A DNA stretch of 5,858 nt from NCBI GenBank assembly GCA_002501065.1, contig DLRK01000182.1, positions 1 to 5,858 of the forward strand, in the 5' to 3' direction. The notes under the pieces were generated by a model. It did not search any database. It was given only the letters and a program-made list of their open reading frames with translations, and had not been told where the DNA came from. Every line of letters starts with the position of its first letter. The first letter of the stretch is position 1. Below, piece by piece: positions 1-5,858 of this stretch. This DNA comes from Akkermansiaceae bacterium UBA7890. GTDB lineage: Bacteria; Verrucomicrobiota; Verrucomicrobiia; Verrucomicrobiales; Akkermansiaceae. Position numbers and translations under genes: made by a program.

Positions 1-2
1 TC

Positions 3-719
3 AGCGGTTGGACCTACGGGCATTCCTTCGGCCACGTTTCGGAATTGGCGTTCGACCCCGCCCGGCACGATGACGGAGCCAAGGACATACTGGGCACGCG
101 GATCCCCGCCGGCGGCGGGGCGGACGACCTCGAGCGTCTGCTCGACATCATCTGCTCCCATCCATCCACCGCGCGCCACGTCTCCCGCCGACTCGTGCGG
201 ACGTTCGTGGACGATCCTGCCCCCGAGGGAGTGCTCGGCGCTGCGGAACGGTCGTTCCGCGAAACCGATGGCGACATCACGTCGGTGGTGGCGACGATCC
301 TCGCCCACGAGGATTTCCGTACGGCGCGCGGAACCCTCTTCAAACGTCCATTCCGCTTCGTCGTCTCCTCCCTGCGCGTGACCGATGCGGATACCGACGG
401 TGGTCCCACCCTCCAGAACGTGCTGCGACGCATGGGGCAGGCACCCTATGAATATCCGACACCTGATGGCTATCCGCTCGAGGCAGCCCCGTGGCATGCA
501 TCACTGCTCTGGCGCTGGAACTTCGCAGTGGATCTCTGTCGCGGTGAGTTGGAGGGCACGTCGGTCGACATCGATTCACTCTCGCGTCGCTGCGGAGGCG
601 AAGCCGCCTCGATTCGGCACATACTCGGCCGTGCGCCCACCGACGAAGAGGCCCGGCAGTTGAGTGGCCCCGATGCACTCAGCCTTGCACTCTGCACTCC
701 AGCATTCCAGTGGCATTGA
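3..719 (+). CDS. DUF1800 family protein, C-terminal part (5' end outside window)
   Basis: The reading frame is open from the first bases of the window, so the gene starts upstream; a TTG at 45 is only an internal codon. The 238 visible residues match the C-terminal half of DUF1800 proteins. They begin with SGWTYGHSFG and a FDPARHDDGAKDILG segment (family pattern: F-x-P-x-x-HD-x-G-x-K-x-x-LG). Next come an HPSTARHVSRRLVRTFV helix, a DGDITSVVATILAHEDF segment, KRPFRFVVSSLR, a PDGYP loop, LLWRWNFA, and the usual ending LSLALCTPAFQWH. The biochemical role of DUF1800 is unknown. It is regularly encoded next to DUF1501, as here, where the downstream gene overlaps by 10 bases, implying one transcript and perhaps translational coupling. 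The family call is firm; function is not inferred. Confidence 0.9.
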   Translation, partial: SGWTYGHSFGHVSELAFDPARHDDGAKDILGTRIPAGGGADDLERLLDIICSHPSTARHVSRRLVRTFVDDPAPEGVLGAAERSFRETDGDITSVVATILAHEDFRTARGTLFKRPFRFVVSSLRVTDADTDGGPTLQNVLRRMGQAPYEYPTPDGYPLEAAPWHASLLWRWNFAVDLCRGELEGTSVDIDSLSRRCGGEAASIRHILGRAPTDEEARQLSGPDALSLALCTPAFQWH

Positions 720-1849
720 AGAACGACGCCGTGCGCATCATGCGACAGGACTATCTCGCTTCGGAGCAACGACATCAACCGGTGCTCGTGGTCGTCTTTC
801 TCCGGGGCGGAGCGGATGCGCTGACGATCGTCCCACCCCATGGCGACGACGCATACCACCGTGCGCGACCATCTCTGGCCATTTCCGGCACGGAGATGCA
901 CGACCTCGATGGTCACTTCGGGTTGCACAAGGCGATGGGAGCGCTGATGCCGCTCTGGAAAGAGAGACGACTTTCGGTGCACCACGGTGTGGGCGCAGCG
1001 GAGGCGAGTCACTCGCACTTCCAGGCGCAGGATCTAGTGGAACACGGTGGGAGCGGCGCCGGTGGCTGGATTGCGCGTTACCTGCGAGCGCGAGCGCACC
1101 CCGTGGGGCCGCTCGCCTCGGTCGCGATCGGGTCGACCTGGCCGGAATCGCTGCGAGGAGCGCCCGGGGGCGCCGTGATCCAGTCGATCGAGGACTTCGC
1201 AATCGCCGATGACGATCCCGACCTCATCCGACGATTGGAGCGCCTGCACGAGGGGTCGATCGGTGGCTTCGGCGAGGTGGCCCGTTCGACGCTGACGGCG
1301 ATGCAACGGCTGCGCGAGATTCGTGCCGAAGGAATCGAAACGTCGAGTCAAGAGTACCCGGACACGCCGTTGGGGCGGGGTCTGCGCGAGATTGCACGCC
1401 TGATCCGGGCGGACGTGGGACTGATGGCGAGCACCGTCGATTCCGCCGGTGCCGGATTCGGCTGGGACACGCATTTCGTCCAAAACCAGTTGATTCCGCT
1501 GCTCATGAAGGATCTCAGCGACTCGATTGCGGCGTTCATGGGTGATCTGGGCGAGCATGCCCCGCGAACGCGCGTGGTGGTGCTGAGTGAATTCGGCCGT
1601 CGCGTCTCGGAGAACACGAGCTTCGGCACCGACCATGGCAGCGGGGGGATCATGATGATGGTGGGGGACGATCTGCCCCGGCCGGGCGTCCACTCGGGGT
1701 TCAGCGATCTCGAGGACCAGAACCTGATCGGGCCAGGGGACGTGCCGGTGGGTCGGGACTATCGAGAACTCCTGGTGGAGTTGATCGGCTCGGTCGACCC
1801 GACGTGCGAACTCCCTCGCGTCTTCCCCGACGTTCCCTCTGCAGGCTGA
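710..1849 (+). CDS. DUF1501 family protein
   Basis: This 379-residue ORF has full family length. Motifs in order are VVVFLRGGADAL (27-38), FGLHKAM (70-76), SHSHFQAQD (100-108), GWDTH (251-255), VVVLSEFGRR (289-298) and GTDHGSGG (306-313). DUF1501 belongs to the alkaline phosphatase/sulfatase-like superfold; the conserved D and H residues in GWDTH and GTDHG suit that fold, but no reaction is established. The chosen start is GTG 710, which overlaps the DUF1800 gene by 10 bases. TTG 716 (overlapping the TGA stop) and ATG 740 are alternatives, and no clear Shine-Dalgarno separates them. With any of these starts there is no Tat or Sec signal peptide, whereas many DUF1501 proteins have one. No convincing terminator follows the TGA. 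Confidence 0.93.
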   Translation: MALKNDAVRIMRQDYLASEQRHQPVLVVVFLRGGADALTIVPPHGDDAYHRARPSLAISGTEMHDLDGHFGLHKAMGALMPLWKERRLSVHHGVGAAEASHSHFQAQDLVEHGGSGAGGWIARYLRARAHPVGPLASVAIGSTWPESLRGAPGGAVIQSIEDFAIADDDPDLIRRLERLHEGSIGGFGEVARSTLTAMQRLREIRAEGIETSSQEYPDTPLGRGLREIARLIRADVGLMASTVDSAGAGFGWDTHFVQNQLIPLLMKDLSDSIAAFMGDLGEHAPRTRVVVLSEFGRRVSENTSFGTDHGSGGIMMMVGDDLPRPGVHSGFSDLEDQNLIGPGDVPVGRDYRELLVELIGSVDPTCELPRVFPDVPSAG

Positions 1850-1878
1850 TCTCCACGCTGCGAATCACAAGACGCGCC

Positions 1879-1884
1879 TAGGAT
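1879..1884 (+). promoter_or_regulatory. possible -10 box (TAGGAT) for a leaderless transcript of the helicase relic
   Basis: TAGGAT ends six bases before the ATG at 1891, the spacing expected of a -10 element feeding a leaderless mRNA. No ribosome binding site lies before that ATG and no good -35 hexamer is visible. This is inference from one short motif; it supports 1891 as the original start of the helicase gene. Confidence 0.3.
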
Positions 1885-1890
1885 GTCTCC

Positions 1891-2082
1891 ATGCCCGTGT
1901 CCCTCTTGTCCGAGGAGAGCGCGATCTCGGGCCGCCTGGACGGACACGGGTCGCGGCCTCAGCAACTCGAGATGACCGTCACGTTAGCTGCAACGCCCGA
2001 ATATCACTCGCACCCGCTGGTCGAGGCGGGTGCGATCAGCCTGCAGGAACAACTCATCTAGAAGGACATCCCGTTGCTCAAC
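1891..2082 (+). pseudogene. relic of a DinG/XPD-type ATP-dependent helicase (N-terminus, Walker A region deleted)
   Basis: An ATG at 1891 opens a 56-codon frame ending at TAG 2059-2061. It contains RPQQLEM, then HPLVEAG, running directly into AISLQEQLI; after the stop the same frame continues KDIPLLN up to 2082. In DinG-like helicases the order is RP-x-Q-x-x-M, then LVEAGTG-x-GKS (Walker A), a YL-x-P helix, a strand ending in T-x-T, then ISLQEQLI-x-KDIP. The region between EAG and ISLQEQ, including Walker A (probably some 30-45 residues), is missing in frame. The TAG sits where family members usually carry a charged residue, so a single change such as GAG to TAG would explain it. Everything beyond KDIPLLN is gone and a repeat element begins. 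Without Walker A it cannot be an active ATPase. A short expressed peptide is possible but unlikely. The assignment is by motif memory only. Confidence 0.65.
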
Positions 2083-2083
2083 T

Positions 2084-2133
2084 TGCACCCCCACCACTAT
2101 CCAGGCCCGACCCAAAAAAGGAATTCCTGGCAG
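2084..2133 (+). repeat. direct repeat copy A (50 bp)
   Basis: It begins TGCACCCCCACC (2084-2095) and ends GGAATTCCTGGCAG (2120-2133), both exactly shared with copy B. The middle (ATCCAGG, then CCCAAAA) is similar with substitutions and is about nine bases shorter. CCAGG at 2101-2105 can pair with CCTGG at 2126-2130. Confidence 0.7.
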
Positions 2134-2227
2134 TCGGCCCTGATTTGAGTGGAATGCGGCCCAGAACCTCTCCTTCCCGTTCTTCCACCTTGACCCTGCC
2201 CGCAACCCACAGCCAAGCTTCCCCCCA

Positions 2228-3670
2228 ATGAGGAACCAAGGCCGGGTTATAATCCCTTCCGCCCCCTGCACCCCCACCTCCCGGACCGCCATCCAGGGCG
2301 GCTCCCAAAAGGGAATTCCTGGCAGGTCTCGAAGTTCCTTTCCGGGTCGAGCTTTTTTCCTCGCCTGCGTTCTCGCTGGCGCCCTGCCCGGCGGGGGAGC
2401 GGTTTCCTCGTCCTGGAACGAATTCCGGGGATCGAAGGGGGATGGTCACGCTGAAGGGAGCGGCTACCTCACGGAGTTTTCTGGCGAAAATGGAGTGAAG
2501 TGGTCGGTAGCTATTCCGGGCAAGGGATGGTCTTCTCCCGTGATTGCCGATGGACGGATCTGGTTGACGACAGCACTTGAACGGGCCGCCACCGAAGCAG
2601 AGCGCCAGGCCAGTCTGGAAAAGGCGGAGGTCGATGAAGGCAATGCAAAACAGAGACAGGTGGCGGGAGAAGTTCAGCTGCAGGCGATTTGCCTGGACCA
2701 GGCTAGCGGGAAAGTCCTTCACGTGATCGGGCTCGCGAAGGTGACGGGGCCAGAGCCGATCCATAACTTGAACAGCTACGCATCACCAACCGCTGTTCTT
2801 GATGGCGGGAAGGTTTATTGTCATTTTGGAGCGTTCGGCACCTTTTGCCTGGATGCGGAGACGGGGGTGAAGCTGTGGGACACTCAATTCAAGATTCATC
2901 ACAGTGTTGGCCCCGGGAGTTCGCCGTTTGTCTACAAAGACCTGGTGATTCTGATTTGCGATGGAACGGACCAGCAATTTGTCGCCGCCGTGGACAAGAA
3001 CACCGGAAAGACCGCCTGGAAGACTGATCGGCCACCCCTGCGGGCAGAGAGGGGCGAGATGAAAAAGGCCTACTGTACTCCCGTCGTGATTCCAGGCAAG
3101 GGGAAGCCCGATCAATTGATCTGCATGGGTTCGCAGTGGCTGGTTTCCTACGATCCTCTCACCGGCAGGGAGAACTGGCGGTGCGATCACGGCAGTGGGT
3201 TCTCGGTAGTGCCTCGCCCGGTGGTGGGGCATGGCAATGTGTATGTCTGTACCGGGTTTGGAAAACCTCAGCTATGGGCGGTCCGCCACGATGGCTCCGG
3301 GGATGTCTCTAAGTCGCATGTCGCCTGGACAACGACCAAGCGTATTCCCGCCAAACCCTCTCCTCTGTTGATTGGAGACGAGATCTACGTGATTTCGGAT
3401 GGAGGGATTGCGAGCTGTTTCGACGCCAGGACGGGTGATGTGCATTGGGTGGAGCGGGTGTCGGGAAACTATTCTGCGTCTCCGATTTATGCAGGAGGCA
3501 AGATTTACTTCTGTTCCCAGGAGGGACAAGTAACCGTGATTGAGCCGGGAACTGAATACAAAGTGGTGTCCGAAAACGAGCTGGGGGTGGGAATGATGGC
3601 CTCTCCTGCCGCTCTCGATGGGGATCTGTATATCCGAACCGAGACGCACTTGCTCAGAGTGGGGGGATAG
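2228..3670 (+). CDS. secreted PQQ-repeat (BamB-like) beta-propeller protein
   Basis: The mature protein is a full propeller. It has an opening WNEFRG-x-KGDG (63-73), KGWSSP (99-104), NSYASPTAV (182-190), GPGSSPF (228-234) and SASPIY (416-421), ending MASPAALDGDLYIRTETHLLRVGG. Five D-x-x-(S/T)-G PQQ-type repeats are visible at 157, 209, 256, 309 and 399, most ending in W. Such secreted propellers are abundant in Planctomycetes and Verrucomicrobia; they probably act in the envelope or periplasm as binding or scaffold proteins, and no enzyme activity is assigned. A hydrophobic segment (FFLACVLAGALPGGG, 43-57) followed by AVSSS looks like a Sec signal peptide. The start is odd: ATG 2228 is the only ATG, GTG or TTG before the propeller, lies inside the repeat element, has no ribosome binding site, and adds about 30 unlikely residues before the signal. 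The native start may have been lost. Confidence 0.88.
   Translation: MRNQGRVIIPSAPCTPTSRTAIQGGSQKGIPGRSRSSFPGRAFFLACVLAGALPGGGAVSSSWNEFRGSKGDGHAEGSGYLTEFSGENGVKWSVAIPGKGWSSPVIADGRIWLTTALERAATEAERQASLEKAEVDEGNAKQRQVAGEVQLQAICLDQASGKVLHVIGLAKVTGPEPIHNLNSYASPTAVLDGGKVYCHFGAFGTFCLDAETGVKLWDTQFKIHHSVGPGSSPFVYKDLVILICDGTDQQFVAAVDKNTGKTAWKTDRPPLRAERGEMKKAYCTPVVIPGKGKPDQLICMGSQWLVSYDPLTGRENWRCDHGSGFSVVPRPVVGHGNVYVCTGFGKPQLWAVRHDGSGDVSKSHVAWTTTKRIPAKPSPLLIGDEIYVISDGGIASCFDARTGDVHWVERVSGNYSASPIYAGGKIYFCSQEGQVTVIEPGTEYKVVSENELGVGMMASPAALDGDLYIRTETHLLRVGG
2248..2253 (+). promoter_or_regulatory. TATAAT -10-like box inside the junction element
   Basis: A perfect TATAAT hexamer is found in an otherwise C-rich stretch, about 160 bases before the mature propeller coding region. 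No -35 hexamer lies at the usual 16-18 base spacing; the nearest TTGACC (2190-2195) is 52 bases away. It falls after ATG 2228, so if it is the real promoter the ATG cannot be the start codon. Confidence 0.3.
2267..2325 (+). repeat. direct repeat copy B (59 bp)
   Basis: It shares its first 12 and last 14 bases with copy A. It has extra hairpin potential: CCGCC (2286-2290) with GGCGG (2298-2302), and TCCC-AAAA-GGGA around 2303-2314. The CCAGG/CCTGG pair is kept. Its end coincides with the beginning of sequence that reads as the n-region of the PQQ-protein signal peptide. Confidence 0.7.
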
Positions 3671-3717
3671 TGGAGAGGAGAGAAATGGGAAGAGGCCCGT
3701 TGCCCGGAGCGGACTTT

Positions 3718-3750
3718 GTAGGAGAAGCTCCCCTTGCTCGCAGCTTCCCC
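3718..3750 (+). repeat. REP-like palindrome with GTAG head, in the convergent intergenic gap
   Basis: GTAGGAG is followed by an imperfect palindrome with arms GAAGCT (3724-3729) and AGCTTC (3742-3747), extended past one mismatch by two G-C pairs, around a loop rich in CCTTGCTCGC. GTAG/GGAG plus an imperfect palindrome is the layout of RAYT-associated REP sequences. It sits between two genes that end toward each other, a usual REP position. No T-run follows on either strand, so it is a poor rho-independent terminator. Only one copy is visible here, so repeat status is inferred. Confidence 0.45.
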
Positions 3751-3779
3751 TTCCATAACGGCGATCGGGGGATCTTTCC

Positions 3780-4769
3780 TTATTGGTCCGGGAAAAACAA
3801 TTTCAACAAAGCTCCGGGTTTGCCGTCGTAGATTCCCCATTGAAGATCGCCCCCGCGAATCTGGTCGCCGCCAGTCCAGTAGAGCACGGTTTGATTATTG
3901 TGAAGGCAAAGCTCCACATCCGAAGCATTGGTTTCTCGAAACGGTTCCGGTCTCAGTGGCAGGTTTGTTTTCTCCGGATCAAAGGTGATGAAGGGGCGAT
4001 TTGCGGGAGCATCCTGCCAGGTCCTGAGGTCTTTTGAGCGTGTCACGCGGGTTTCGTAGCGACCTTGTCCCAAGGCCTCAAGGTAGAGGGTGTAATACCA
4101 GTCACCCTCATGGTAAAGAGCCGGTCCCCCGGTATATTTGTTCATTCCGTAGCGAGCCCCTTCGAGGATGCCCGGGTTCCAGGCATCGGTTGGTTTTTTT
4201 ACCCGGCCATAACACATCGTAAAGGGCTGGCCGTAGCCGTTGGATTCAAACAGGAACGCCAGGCCCTTGTTGTCCCGGGTGACCGCCACGTTGAAAATTC
4301 CGCCTTTCGGGCTGTCGAGCATCTTGACGGGTTCAGACCAGGATCTTAGATCTTCGGACCAGGTCATGTTCACTGTTTTCCCCCCTTCGCTGGACTGCGC
4401 CGTAACGGCGTAGACATACACCCGGTCGTCCCAGATCAAGGCAGTGCCCAGGGTGCTGTTGGTGAGCACCCGGCCCAGGTACTTGCGCTTGTCATACCGT
4501 TCCGGTCCCTCCGGCAGATGGGCCATCCAGATTTCACTCCGCTTGGAAGCGGCTTCCGAAGGCTGGTTCGGCCAGTTCCAACCACTGCGCCAGCATTCCA
4601 TGAGATAGAACTCACCCTTCAGGGACAGGGGCGTCACTTCCACCAGGGGTGTTCCAAGGTAACCCTGTTTATTGATGGGGTTTCGCCAGGATGCCTCGTC
4701 CTGTCCGAGCGAGGTTCCGATGGCAACCACACTCCACCATAAGCAGAAATGACCCGCGCAATGTTTCAT
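3780..4769 (-). CDS. secreted GH43/sialidase-like five-bladed beta-propeller protein
   Basis: The 329-residue product begins with a signal peptide (MKHCAGHFCLWWSVVAIG..., cleavage probably near residues 22-23) and continues as a repetitive beta-propeller. Blade signatures are GTALIWDDRVYVYAV, WSEDLRSWSEP (from about 137), GGPALYHEGDWYYTLYLEA, SKDLRTWQDA (from 245), NASDVELCLHNNQTVLYW (281-298) and a closing YDGKPGALLKLFFP. The S-x-DL-x-x-W motifs resemble degenerate Asp boxes of sialidases and repeats in GH43/GH32-type propellers. Such secreted proteins in Planctomycetes and Verrucomicrobia are presumed to act on polysaccharides, but catalytic residues cannot be assigned from sequence alone. 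ATG 4769 was chosen because it places the signal peptide at the N-terminus. An in-frame GTG at 4826, overlapping the upstream stop as GTGA, would add 19 residues and may reflect translational coupling. Confidence 0.75.
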   Translation of the reverse strand: MKHCAGHFCLWWSVVAIGTSLGQDEASWRNPINKQGYLGTPLVEVTPLSLKGEFYLMECWRSGWNWPNQPSEAASKRSEIWMAHLPEGPERYDKRKYLGRVLTNSTLGTALIWDDRVYVYAVTAQSSEGGKTVNMTWSEDLRSWSEPVKMLDSPKGGIFNVAVTRDNKGLAFLFESNGYGQPFTMCYGRVKKPTDAWNPGILEGARYGMNKYTGGPALYHEGDWYYTLYLEALGQGRYETRVTRSKDLRTWQDAPANRPFITFDPEKTNLPLRPEPFRETNASDVELCLHNNQTVLYWTGGDQIRGGDLQWGIYDGKPGALLKLFFPDQ

Positions 4770-4822
4770 GATCCCGTCATAGCATCCGGTAATGGATCTG
4801 TGTCCAGATGTTTCTGATGAAG

Positions 4823-5858
4823 TCACTTGCTGGGTTTTCCTGCAAGTCGTCGCGCGAGTTGAGCGGCATGCAGGTCGGCGGGTTCCAGTTTTTCGGGAGG
4901 AATGGCCTCAAACCATTTGCCGTTTGGATCTCTGGTTGATGTGGCGCTGGTCCTCACCCCGACGAGGGTCATGGAATCCGGTCCGAAATTCGCCCCTGGC
5001 CACTGAATGTCCTGTCTGGCTTTGATGCACCAGAAGGTGCCGCGCGCGCCACAATGTTTGCCGAGATCCCGCCCTCCTCCGCATCGCCAGATCTCACTGC
5101 CCCGGCCCACGTCTAGGTTGCAGAATAGATTGTCGTGCGGCGCGACCTTGTGATGATCCAGGCTCAGGTTGATTCCTTTTCCGTTCTTGGTGACATTCCC
5201 GGCATTCAGATAGGCCAGGGTGATGTCGTGGATGAAGTGGGTCTTGAAATCGAAATTTCGCAGGAGGCAGTCCGTGCCAAACTGGACCCCGTGATGACCG
5301 GTCGTCCCGCCCTTGGGTTGACGACTGGAACTGAGCGTCAATCCGTCGATCGTGCAGAACATTCCGGACAGGTAAATCCCGCTGTCGCCGTTGGTTATCT
5401 CTACGTTGCGCACCCAGCAGTCAGCCACGTCGTTCATGGCAATGCCGTTCATCCCGCGCTCGGTAAAATGACCGCGGTAAGGTTTCACGGGAAAGGAGAT
5501 GGTGAGATTCTCAATTCCGACTTCGCACACCGTCGGATCGAACGTCTTCAGAATGGGGGTCCATGATTTCCTTACATCGAATCGCAGCGATCGTTCCAGC
5601 GTGATCTCCTGGCCCCGGACGGAAGCAATGCGGCTTACCATCCCGGGGGTGACGGGTCTTGCGATTTTTTTTGTGCCGCCCGGATCGCCGGAGTAGAGGT
5701 GATTGAGCAGGGTCTTCTGTTCGTCGTCACGAAGCGTGACCGTCACCCGTTGCCCTTCCTTCAGGTTCGCGGATTTCTGAAGGGTCAATGTCTTTGCTCC
5801 GCGCCTGGTTTCCGAGGTGATCGCGGTAATCGGTTGCTGTCGCAGGTTGCCCCGGATC
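4823..5858 (-). CDS. pectate-lyase-superfamily-like right-handed beta-helix protein (N-terminus outside window)
   Basis: The frame is open to the window edge, so the 5' end is missing. A TTG at 5788 is only an internal codon: in-frame residues upstream of it (ITAITSETRRGAKTLTL) already fit the family. Counting from that TTG, the visible part has GQRVTVTLRDD (12-22), TLLNHLYSGD (26-35), CEVGIENLTISFP (88-100), a WVRNVEITNGDSGIYL rung (125-140), GHHGVQFG (164-171), FIHDIT (185-190), DHHK (211-214), a TFW rung (251-253) and a C-terminal LHAAQLARRLAGK helix. Regular short strands with N/D/G turns indicate a parallel beta-helix, as in pectate lyase and other polysaccharide-cleaving families; PVC bacteria carry many secreted versions. 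The HH-rich rungs may form the active cleft, which is inference. It is the upstream gene of an operon with the propeller gene: its TGA overlaps a GTG as GTGA. Confidence 0.8.
   Translation of the reverse strand, partial: IRGNLRQQPITAITSETRRGAKTLTLQKSANLKEGQRVTVTLRDDEQKTLLNHLYSGDPGGTKKIARPVTPGMVSRIASVRGQEITLERSLRFDVRKSWTPILKTFDPTVCEVGIENLTISFPVKPYRGHFTERGMNGIAMNDVADCWVRNVEITNGDSGIYLSGMFCTIDGLTLSSSRQPKGGTTGHHGVQFGTDCLLRNFDFKTHFIHDITLAYLNAGNVTKNGKGINLSLDHHKVAPHDNLFCNLDVGRGSEIWRCGGGRDLGKHCGARGTFWCIKARQDIQWPGANFGPDSMTLVGVRTSATSTRDPNGKWFEAIPPEKLEPADLHAAQLARRLAGKPSK

Larger units (their letters stand above)
2083..2325. other. repeat-bounded non-coding element at the junction
   Basis: This stretch lies between the last helicase-like codon and the signal-peptide region of the PQQ gene. 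It is bounded by direct repeat copies at 2084-2133 and 2267-2325 around a pyrimidine-rich 133-base spacer (2134-2266). No protein of its own is recognisable on either strand, although the + frame of the following gene is open through part of it, from 2144. Both copies hold a CCAGG...CCTGG inverted pair around a GGAATTCC palindrome. It could be a MITE-like element, a dispersed intergenic repeat or a remnant of a larger insertion. No transposase is present, and no target-site duplication can be shown because both flanking genes are damaged. Confidence 0.45.

Noticed and set aside
470..1018. 182-codon minus-strand frame across the DUF1800/DUF1501 overlap
   Set aside because: No family features, and it lies wholly opposite two well-supported genes.
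1034..1693. 219-codon minus-strand frame
   Set aside because: Antisense shadow of the DUF1501 gene; arginine- and proline-rich composition typical of a GC-rich complementary frame.
1894..1950. Nine-base inverted repeat CCCGTGTCC / GGACACGGG with a 39-base loop
   Set aside because: About one such pair is expected by chance in a window of this size, and it lies within the helicase-like coding remnant.
2190..2253. TTGACC and TATAAT as a -35/-10 pair
   Set aside because: The spacing is 52 bases, far from the 16-18 needed, so they cannot form one promoter.
2078..2764. 228-codon minus-strand frame through the junction element and the 5' part of the propeller gene
   Set aside because: It is antisense to a clearly coding propeller region, shows no recognisable domain, and its glycine-rich stretch simply translates the C-rich repeats.
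3721..3760. Rho-independent terminator shared by the convergent genes
   Set aside because: The stem is short and mismatched and no T-run follows on either strand; it fits a REP-like palindrome better.
5135..5566. 143-codon plus-strand frame
   Set aside because: Antisense to conserved rungs of the beta-helix gene; no domain or ribosome site.

Overview
The window looks like DNA of a PVC-superphylum bacterium (Planctomycetes or Verrucomicrobia type). This rests on the gene families: a DUF1800/DUF1501 pair, a secreted PQQ-repeat propeller opening with a WNEFRG motif, a secreted five-bladed-propeller protein, and a large right-handed beta-helix protein. No RNA gene, CRISPR array or transposase gene was found. 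Family assignments come from recognised motifs, not from a database search.

Left part (1 to about 2082, + strand, clearly GC-rich): the 3' end of a DUF1800 gene, a complete DUF1501 gene overlapping it by 10 bases, then a relic that reads as the N-terminus of a DinG/XPD-type ATP-dependent helicase. The relic has lost the Walker A region by an in-frame deletion, carries a TAG stop, and breaks off at about 2082.

Junction (2083-2325): a short non-coding element bounded by two imperfect direct repeats of 50 and 59 bases. It abuts the broken helicase on one side and the signal-peptide region of the next gene on the other. That next gene has no ordinary start codon of its own and can only start from an ATG inside the element.

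Right part (2326-5858, visibly lower GC and a different codon style): a PQQ-repeat beta-propeller gene (+), then a convergent gap with a REP-like palindrome headed by GTAG. Beyond the gap are two minus-strand genes: a secreted GH43/sialidase-like propeller protein, and upstream of it a pectate-lyase-superfamily-like beta-helix protein cut by the window edge. These two share a GTGA stop/start overlap and probably form part of an operon for extracellular polysaccharide processing.

The most notable feature is the join at about 2083. Composition changes there, one gene is truncated on the left, and the gene on the right has lost its start, with a repeat element at the seam. This could be a real insertion or rearrangement, or an assembly chimera. 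The decay already present in the helicase relic argues mildly for a real, older event.
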